Under the pieces are notes generated by a model, which was not told the DNA's origin, made no database searches, and was given only the letters and a program-made list of their open reading frames with translations. The position numbers were made by a program, and so were the translations under genes. Positions 48,346 to 53,662 of a DNA stretch of 53,662 bases are shown one piece after another. This DNA is from a bacterium (GTDB lineage Bacteria; Elusimicrobiota; Elusimicrobia; Elusimicrobiales; UBA9959), in the NCBI GenBank assembly GCA_021811185.1, contig JAJZPL010000017.1, positions 11,417-65,078 on the forward strand. Direction: 5' to 3'. Numbering within the stretch: the stretch's first letter is position 1; the number at the start of each line of letters is the position of its first letter.

Positions 48346-49329
48346 TCAGAGGGCCTTGGGCGCGGTCCCCGGCCCGCGGGAGATCTCGGCGTAATCGGCG
48401 TCTATCTTGTAGTACTTATAGGTCAGCTTTGCAACTTTCGAAATAAAATTCTTGGCGGCGGTGTAGCTGGGCGCCTCGCTGGTAAGCACCGCTATCACGT
48501 AATCCCCGCGCGGCGAGAACACGATGCCCGCGTCGTGGCAGGCGCGCCTGAGCAGGCCGGTCTTATGGCCTATTTCCCAGCCGAGCGGCAGGCCCTTGCG
48601 CAGGCGGTTGTGGCTCTTGTTGTGCTTGAGCACTTCCAGCATGAACTGGCTGGCTTCGCGGTTCACCAGTTCCCCGGCGTAAATACGCTCCATCAGTCCC
48701 GCCATCTCGCGCGGGGTGGTGTAATTGTCGTTCTTCAAACGGCCGGAGGCCAGGCTCATGCCGGTCTGGCAGATATTGGTCTGCACCAGGCCCAGCTTCT
48801 TGAAATTGTCTTCCAGGTAGTCCATCCCGACGTAATCTATCAGCATGCGCGTAGCGGTGTTGTCGCTCTCGGTGATCATCTTGTAGATGATCTCCATCAC
48901 GGAAAGGGACGTGCCGTCGCGCACCCATTTGAGCGAACCGGAACCGCCCACCCTGTCGCGCCGCGTCAGCCTGATCTGCGTGTCCAGCGTGATCGCGCCG
49001 AGCTTTATTTTTTCAAAGACCGCGGCCATGATAGGCACTTTCACCAGGCTGGCCGAAGGGAAAAGCCGGTCCGCGTTATACTCCCAGGTCTTGCCGGTAT
49101 GCAGGTCCTTGAGGTAGATGCCGACGCGCCCGGGGTAAGCGTTGGCGGCCTTTTCCAGCGAGGAAGCCATCTCCTGCCACTCCTCGTCCTTGATGGGCGA
49201 CTCAACCGTCTTCGTCTCCCGGACCGGGGGCGCCAGGCGGCTTTTGAGCAGAACCCCGCCGTAATAAAGCGCGAACCCCGCCCCTACCAGCACCAGGGCG
49301 AGCAGGAATTTCTCCAGTAGCCGCCCCAT
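48346..49329 (-). CDS. membrane-anchored beta-lactamase-fold serine hydrolase
   Basis: 327 residues from the ATG at 49329. An N-terminal anchor (FLLALVLVGAGFALYY) precedes a class-A beta-lactamase fold with SLVK (nucleophile S94, K97), SDN (155-157) and KTG (256-258). The omega-loop Glu that lets class A enzymes hydrolyse the acyl-enzyme (ExxLN) is not seen near residue 190, so it is more likely a DD-peptidase-type or housekeeping hydrolase than a resistance enzyme. The start is uncertain: a TTG at 49401 with GGAG upstream adds 24 basic residues. A hairpin (49332-49366) ends 2 nt before the ATG. It is co-transcribed with the next gene. Confidence 0.82.
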   Translation of the reverse strand: MGRLLEKFLLALVLVGAGFALYYGGVLLKSRLAPPVRETKTVESPIKDEEWQEMASSLEKAANAYPGRVGIYLKDLHTGKTWEYNADRLFPSASLVKVPIMAAVFEKIKLGAITLDTQIRLTRRDRVGGSGSLKWVRDGTSLSVMEIIYKMITESDNTATRMLIDYVGMDYLEDNFKKLGLVQTNICQTGMSLASGRLKNDNYTTPREMAGLMERIYAGELVNREASQFMLEVLKHNKSHNRLRKGLPLGWEIGHKTGLLRRACHDAGIVFSPRGDYVIAVLTSEAPSYTAAKNFISKVAKLTYKYYKIDADYAEISRGPGTAPKAL

Positions 49330-49331
49330 GA

Positions 49332-49366
49332 CCCCGCCGGCCGGTTTTTTTACCGGCGAGGCGGGG
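49332..49366 (-). promoter_or_regulatory. hairpin adjoining the start of the serine hydrolase gene
   Basis: Two stacked stems: CCCCGCC/GGCGGGG (49332-49338 with 49360-49366) and GCCGG/CCGGC (49340-49344 with 49353-49357), with an A-rich loop on the minus strand. The only GGGG that could serve as a ribosome site for the ATG at 49329 is inside the 3' arm. It may restrict translation, or be coding if the TTG start at 49401 is used. Confidence 0.5.
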
Positions 49367-49427
49367 CCGCGGCGTAGATGCTGATCGTGATGAGGGGGCA
49401 AGCTCTGCTCCGTAAGGCGCTAAGCGC

Positions 49428-51905
49428 CTAGACCGCCTGGACCTTCAGCTCGAGGGCGTCGCCCTCTCCCTTGTAGTCCACCAGCAGCACGTCGCCCTTC
49501 GTCATCGTGCTGTTGAGGATGAACTCCGCCATCGGGTCCTCGAGGTACTTCTGCACGGTGCGGATAAGCGGGCGGGCGCCGTAGTTTGGATCGAAACCTT
49601 TCTTCACCAGGAAGGTCTTGGCGGCCTGCGTGATCTCGAACTTCACACCCTTGACCTCGAGCTTCTTGGTCACTTTTACCAGGCTGAGCTCCAGGATCTT
49701 CTCCGTGTCTTTCTCGGTGAGGGGACGGAACACGATGACCTCGTCGATGCGGTTGACGAATTCCGGGTTGAAGACGCGCTTCACCTCGTCCATCACGGTG
49801 TCCTTCATCGCCTTGTAGTCCTTCTCTTTGTCCTCGGTGGGCATGAAGCCCAGGGTCTTGCCCTTGGAGATAAGGCGGGCGCCCACGTTGGAGGTCATGA
49901 TCAGGATGGTGTTCTTAAAGCTTACCTTGTGGCCCAGGCTGTCGGTCAGCGTGCCCTCGTCCATGATCTGGAGCAGGATGTTGAACACGTCGGGATGGGC
50001 CTTCTCGATCTCGTCGAGCACCACCACGGAGTAGGGCTTGCGGCGCACCAGCTCGGTGAGCTTGCCGCCTTCCTCGTAGCCCACGTAGCCGGGGGGCGCG
50101 CCGATCAGGCGGCTCACGGAGAACTTCTCCATGTACTCGCTCATGTCGATGCGCACCATCGCGTCCTCGTTGCCGAACAGGAAGTCGGCCAGCACGCGGG
50201 CGAGCTCGGTCTTGCCGACGCCGGTGGGACCGAGGAAGATGAAATTACCGATGGGCCGCTTGGGGTCCTTCATGCCGGTGCGCGAGCGCTTGATGGCCTG
50301 GCTCACGATGGTGACGGCTTCGTCCTGGCCGATCAGGCGCTTGTGGATCTCGCCTTCCATGTGCTGCAGCTTCTGCGTCTCGGTCTCGGTCATGCGGGTG
50401 ACGGGGATGCCGGTCCACTTGGAGGCTATGCCGGCTATGTCCTCTTCGGTCACCTCGGGGAAAACCTTGTCGCGCCCTTCGCGCCATTTCTTGCGGGCGT
50501 CCTCGAGCGCTTTCTTGAGCTCCTTCTCGCGGTCGCGCAGCTTGGCGGCCTTCTCGTATTCCTGGCCGTAGATGGCGGCGTTCTTTTCCTTGGAGGCCTC
50601 TTCTATCTCGGTCTCCTTCTCCTTGAACTCGGCGGGCGCCACGGACAGCTTCAGGCGGGCGCGGGAACCGGCCTCGTCGAGCAGGTCGATGGCCTTGTCG
50701 GGCAGGGCCCGGTCGGTGATGTACTTGTCGGAGAGCTGCGCCGCGGCGAAGATGGACGCGTCTGTATATTTGCACTTGTGGTGGCTCTCGTACTTGTCCT
50801 GCAGGCCCTTCAGGATCTCGATAGTCTCGGCCACGCTGGGCTGCTCGACCACCACCATCTGGAAGCGGCGCTCCAGCGCGGGGTCGTGCTCGATGTGCTT
50901 GCGGTATTCGTCGAAGGTGGTGGCGCCCACGCACTGCAGCTCGCCGCGCGCGAGCGCGGGCTTGAGCATGTTGGAGGCGTCGATGGCGCCTTCGGCGGCG
51001 CCGGCGCCTATCACGGTGTGCAGCTCGTCGATGAACATGATGATATTGTTCTTGGCCTTGCGGATCTCCTCGATGATGCCCTTCAGGCGCTGCTCGAATT
51101 CGCCGCGGTACTTGGTGCCGGCGACGATCGAGGCCAGGTCGAGGGAAAGGAGGCGCTTGCCGATCAGCGTGTCGGAGATCTCGCCGGCGGCTATTTTCTG
51201 GGCGAGGCCTTCCACGATGGCGGTTTTGCCTACGCCGGGCTCGCCTACCAGCACCGGGTTGTTCTTGGTGCGGCGGCCGAGCACCTGGATCAGGCGGTCT
51301 ATCTCGTTGGAGCGGCCGATCACGGGGTCCAGTTTGCCTTCCCTGGCCATCTGGGTGAGGTCGCGGGCGAACTCGTCCAGGATGGGGGTCTTGGTCTTGC
51401 CCTTGGGCCCGGTGTGTGAAGCGGTGTGGCCCTTGGCCGGCTGCTCTTTGGGGGCGTCTTTCTGTTCCATCTCGCCCAGGATGTTAAGGACTTCCTCACG
51501 GACGGTCTCGAGCTTGAGGCCGAGGTTCTCCAGCACGCGGGCGGCCACGCCCTCTTCCTCGCGGATGAGACCGAGCAGGATGTGCTCGGTGCCGATGTAG
51601 GAGTGGCTCATGTGCTGGGCCTCTTCCACGGCGTACTCGAGCACTTTCTTGGCGCGCGGGGTGAAGGGGATCTCGCCCAGCAGCATCATGTTGTCGCCGG
51701 TGCCTACTATCTTCTCGATCTCGGCGCGCACTTTGCGCAGGTCGATGCCCAGGTTCTGGAAGACCTGGCTGGCCACGCCCTCGGAAAGGGCGATCAGGCC
51801 GAGCAGAATGTGTTCGGTGCCCACGTAGTCATGGTTAAGGCGCTTGGCCTCTTCCTGCGCTATCAGTATAACGCGCTGCGCTCTGTCGGTAAACCTGGTT
51901 CCCAT
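49428..51905 (-). CDS. clpC: ClpC-type AAA+ protease ATPase
   Basis: 825 residues from the ATG at 51905 (GGAGG 7 nt upstream). Two Clp-N repeats (FTDRAQRVILIAQEEAKRLN.., FTPRAKKVLEYAVEEAQHMS..) cover about 1-145. The first ATPase has GEPGVGKT, a UVR-like coiled-coil insert reads YEKAAKLRDREKELKKAL, and the second ATPase has GPTGVGKTELAR. The insert and size fit ClpC, not ClpA or ClpB. It unfolds proteins for ClpP, which is not in this window. A promoter is at 51983-52011. No mcsA/mcsB/ctsR genes accompany it, unlike in Firmicutes. Confidence 0.95.
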   Translation of the reverse strand: MGTRFTDRAQRVILIAQEEAKRLNHDYVGTEHILLGLIALSEGVASQVFQNLGIDLRKVRAEIEKIVGTGDNMMLLGEIPFTPRAKKVLEYAVEEAQHMSHSYIGTEHILLGLIREEEGVAARVLENLGLKLETVREEVLNILGEMEQKDAPKEQPAKGHTASHTGPKGKTKTPILDEFARDLTQMAREGKLDPVIGRSNEIDRLIQVLGRRTKNNPVLVGEPGVGKTAIVEGLAQKIAAGEISDTLIGKRLLSLDLASIVAGTKYRGEFEQRLKGIIEEIRKAKNNIIMFIDELHTVIGAGAAEGAIDASNMLKPALARGELQCVGATTFDEYRKHIEHDPALERRFQMVVVEQPSVAETIEILKGLQDKYESHHKCKYTDASIFAAAQLSDKYITDRALPDKAIDLLDEAGSRARLKLSVAPAEFKEKETEIEEASKEKNAAIYGQEYEKAAKLRDREKELKKALEDARKKWREGRDKVFPEVTEEDIAGIASKWTGIPVTRMTETETQKLQHMEGEIHKRLIGQDEAVTIVSQAIKRSRTGMKDPKRPIGNFIFLGPTGVGKTELARVLADFLFGNEDAMVRIDMSEYMEKFSVSRLIGAPPGYVGYEEGGKLTELVRRKPYSVVVLDEIEKAHPDVFNILLQIMDEGTLTDSLGHKVSFKNTILIMTSNVGARLISKGKTLGFMPTEDKEKDYKAMKDTVMDEVKRVFNPEFVNRIDEVIVFRPLTEKDTEKILELSLVKVTKKLEVKGVKFEITQAAKTFLVKKGFDPNYGARPLIRTVQKYLEDPMAEFILNSTMTKGDVLLVDYKGEGDALELKVQAV

Positions 51906-51982
51906 TGTAGTGCCTCCGTAATAGCAGAAAATCTGTTTAGACAACGAAAAAACCGCGGCATTTTGGACTATGCCGAAGCTAT

Positions 51983-52011
51983 ATTATGACACAATAGCGG
52001 TATTAATTCAA
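51983..52011 (-). promoter_or_regulatory. promoter of clpC
   Basis: Minus strand: TTGAAT (52011-52006), 17-nt spacer, CATAAT (51988-51983). The leader is about 70 nt. No CIRCE element or CtsR-type direct repeat was found. Confidence 0.5.
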
Positions 52012-52073
52012 ATTTCGCTAATATAATTATATATAGCCCCTAGTTACAGGCCTGTTGCGTGGAGACAGACGTT

Positions 52074-52110
52074 GGGGACAGGGACGCACGAATTCGGGAC
52101 ACATTACCCC
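52074..52110. repeat. GGGGACAGGGACG / GGGACACATTACC repeat fragment
   Basis: The sequence starts GGGGACAGGGACGCACG and goes on AATTCGGGACACATTACC. The GGGGAC and GGGACAC blocks are typical of intergenic sequences near REP-associated transposases in many genomes, and resemble the GGGGAC ends of the hairpins at 8829 and 25695. Here it is a single non-palindromic copy in the 250-nt gap between clpC and the MotB-like gene. Confidence 0.4.
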
Positions 52111-52155
52111 GCTTGCCCCGGCATATCCGGGCGCCCCGCTATAATTTCATGGGGC

Positions 52156-52848
52156 CTAATCGGTTTTCATCAAGGAAATCTCTATACGGCGGTTCTTGGC
52201 GCGGCCCTCGGCAGTCGCATTATCGCCTACCGGGCGGTTCTCGCCGTAGCCTATGCCGGCCAGGTGTTTAGCGGGGATGCCCTGTTCGGCCATGAACTGC
52301 AGCACCGAATAGGCCCTGGCCATCGAAAGTTCCCAGTTAGAACCATATTTCCCGCTTTTTATAGGAACGTTGTCGGTGTGCCCTTCTATTATGATGTCGT
52401 TGGGGACTTTCTTAAGTTCGGCGGCTATGGGCGCCAGCACCTTCCTGGCGGGCTCCTTGAGGTCCGCCCGGCCCGAACCGAAAAGAACGCCTTCGGTCAG
52501 CACCAGCTTGACCTTCCTCTCGCTCGACTGTATCTGGACAAGCCCGGAGAGGTCGTTGGTCTGCATGGACTCCTTCAGACTCGTCTCCATCTTAGATTCG
52601 TTTTCCTGCGCCTTGGCGCGTTCGAGGCCGCGGGAATCCGCCTTGCCGCCGAAAGCCTTCTGTATATTCCCGAGGGATTCCTCGTATTTGCGGTTCTTGG
52701 TCTTGTCGGTCCTGGCAATGGAAAAAGAGAACAGGACCAGGAAGAAGATCATCAGGTAACTCATCAGGTCGCCGTAAGTGACGGCCCACAGTGCTCCTTT
52801 GTTCAGCTGGTTCTCCACTTCGTCGCGCCTGGGTCTGTATATCGCCAT
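52156..52848 (-). CDS. MotB/OmpA-type stator-like protein
   Basis: 230 residues. One N-terminal membrane helix carries the proton-site aspartate (D27 in AVTYGDLMSYLMIFFLVLFS), like D32 of E. coli MotB. An OmpA-type peptidoglycan-binding domain follows (about 105-230: FGSGRADLKEPARKVL, IIIEGHTDNVP, NWELSMARAYSVLQFM, GYGENRPVGDN, NRRIEISL). It should anchor an ion-driven stator. Flagellar, gliding or other motor use cannot be told without its MotA partner, probably just outside the window. The upstream coiled-coil gene ends 9 nt before it. Confidence 0.85.
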   Translation of the reverse strand: MAIYRPRRDEVENQLNKGALWAVTYGDLMSYLMIFFLVLFSFSIARTDKTKNRKYEESLGNIQKAFGGKADSRGLERAKAQENESKMETSLKESMQTNDLSGLVQIQSSERKVKLVLTEGVLFGSGRADLKEPARKVLAPIAAELKKVPNDIIIEGHTDNVPIKSGKYGSNWELSMARAYSVLQFMAEQGIPAKHLAGIGYGENRPVGDNATAEGRAKNRRIEISLMKTD

Positions 52849-52857
52849 AAGATCGTC

Positions 52858-53662
52858 CTAGAGCCGCGTGCCGGCGTTCTCCGTATTTTTCGGGATGAGA
52901 AAAGAAAGCTCCGCCCTGAAATGGTTGAATAACGCCGTAAGATGTTTAACCTGGCAGGAGATAGACTCGAAATCGGAGCGGATCTTTTTATGTTCCGCCG
53001 AAATGCCCGCGGCCTCCCGCATAACCTGGCCGAAATTGTTCTCCGCGCTTTCCACGCTTACTTTCAGCGCCTGCACGATGGCTTCCAGGTCATAGAGCCT
53101 TTCCAGTTTGCCCTCGTTGCTCCCGAGCCTGTTCTCCAGGTATGAAAGGCGCGCCAGGCGCTCTTCCAGTTTGTCGACGCGGCGCGCGCAGCCGGCGGCC
53201 GTTTCGTGCGACACATTGGCCTTGCGTACAACTTTCCCGAAGGCCGAATCAAGGGTGGAGAAACGGGCCTCAAGCTCGCTGACTACGCCGGACTCGAGAT
53301 TGCCCAGGCGCTTTTCGAACGCTGCTATCCCCGCGCTGACCCCGTCCAGCTCTGCCAGGTCGATCCGGCGGCAGATCTCTTCAACGGCCACGGCCCGGGT
53401 ACGGAGCGCCGCCAGGTCCGCCCTGACCTGCTCCAGAGCCTGGGCGGCCGTCTCTTTTTCCGCCCGTTTCTCACGGGCCGCGCCTTCCGCCGCCTGCTGA
53501 AGCCCGGCCACAACGCGTTCAAGCCCGGAGATCCTGCCCTGCGCCGCCTGCAGGTCGGTCTTAAGCCCGTCCGCCGCGGCGGGAACTGGTGCGGAGTTTT
53601 TCGCTTCGAGTTTTTTAATTTTATCTTCAAGTTCAGCTATTTTAGCGGTCAAGTCCTCTACT
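52858..53662 (-). CDS. coiled-coil protein, 5' end cut by the window edge
   Basis: The frame is open from the window edge. A TTG at 53652 with AGAGG close by could be a start, but the preceding codons continue the same heptad-rich sequence, so the real start may lie outside. The 268 visible residues are mostly long coiled coil (TAKIAELEDKIKKLEAKNS, DKLEERLARLSYLENRLGSN) without a membrane helix. The C-terminus is LIPKNTENAGTRL. Its position 9 nt before the MotB-like gene suggests a cytosolic partner of that motor or scaffold. No family recognised. Confidence 0.72.
   Translation of the reverse strand, partial: VEDLTAKIAELEDKIKKLEAKNSAPVPAAADGLKTDLQAAQGRISGLERVVAGLQQAAEGAAREKRAEKETAAQALEQVRADLAALRTRAVAVEEICRRIDLAELDGVSAGIAAFEKRLGNLESGVVSELEARFSTLDSAFGKVVRKANVSHETAAGCARRVDKLEERLARLSYLENRLGSNEGKLERLYDLEAIVQALKVSVESAENNFGQVMREAAGISAEHKKIRSDFESISCQVKHLTALFNHFRAELSFLIPKNTENAGTRL

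Noticed and set aside
1..53662. CRISPR arrays, rRNA or tRNA genes
   Set aside because: No regularly spaced direct repeats and no rRNA or tRNA signature were seen on either strand by eye. A dedicated tRNA scan was not possible.

Overview
The window is a GC-rich bacterial chromosome segment with overlapping operons. Lipobox lipoproteins, signal peptides, a C-terminal-aromatic beta-barrel protein and a PBP1C plus alpha-2-macroglobulin pair all point to a diderm. The combination of features (a nitrogenase-like NifH/NifDK pair outside any nif operon, SWIB protein, pseudopilin-like proteins) would fit an uncultured lineage such as Elusimicrobiota. That placement is an inference; no rRNA or tRNA gene is visible. 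TAGAAT recurs as a candidate -10 box.

Layout. 1-2100 is a decayed stretch: the first codons of an unknown gene, a DsbA-like protein with a CPRS active site, a 28-codon SugE/Gdx remnant, a candidate structured RNA and a truncated IS30 transposase. 2195-25659 carries cell-envelope and housekeeping genes: PBP1C, a baeRF-type release-factor paralogue, a SWIB protein, RsmH, two exported proteins of unknown function, two MFS transporters, an M42-type aminopeptidase, a beta-barrel protein, an M3 oligopeptidase, a thioester alpha-2-macroglobulin, two adjacent ChaN-like proteins and a WD40 propeller. 25776-39344 is a minus-strand purine operon (purE-C-S-L-Q-F-D-M-NH-B-A) covering PRPP to IMP to adenylosuccinate. 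Its unusual parts are a double-length PurS, a PurN-PurH fusion, a short archaeal-type PurA, no visible purK, and an attenuator-like leader before purBA. 39447-43188 holds the most unusual genes: a NifH domain fused to a nitrogenase component-1-like domain, followed by an overlapping second component-1-like gene. A double PRC-barrel gene is divergent from it. 44220-53662 (minus strand) encodes a YaeQ-like protein, a zincin-like lipoprotein, a U32/RlhA-like protein, a membrane protein with a pseudopilin-like domain, a beta-lactamase-fold serine hydrolase, ClpC, a MotB-like protein and a coiled-coil protein cut by the window edge.

Intergenic repeats are prominent. (1) Four copies of a ~130-bp element with long complementary arms and two internal hairpins, whose arms differ between copies but keep pairing. 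(2) Two hairpins beginning GGGGACGCTGCTT placed right behind stop codons, with a possible relative near 52.1 kb. (3) Three copies of a ~38-bp repeat around GCATAGC. (4) A CCGCCGGG/CCCGGCGG stem used in four intrinsic terminators.

The long plus-strand open frames lying opposite the large minus-strand genes are antisense shadows of GC-rich coding sequence and are not annotated.
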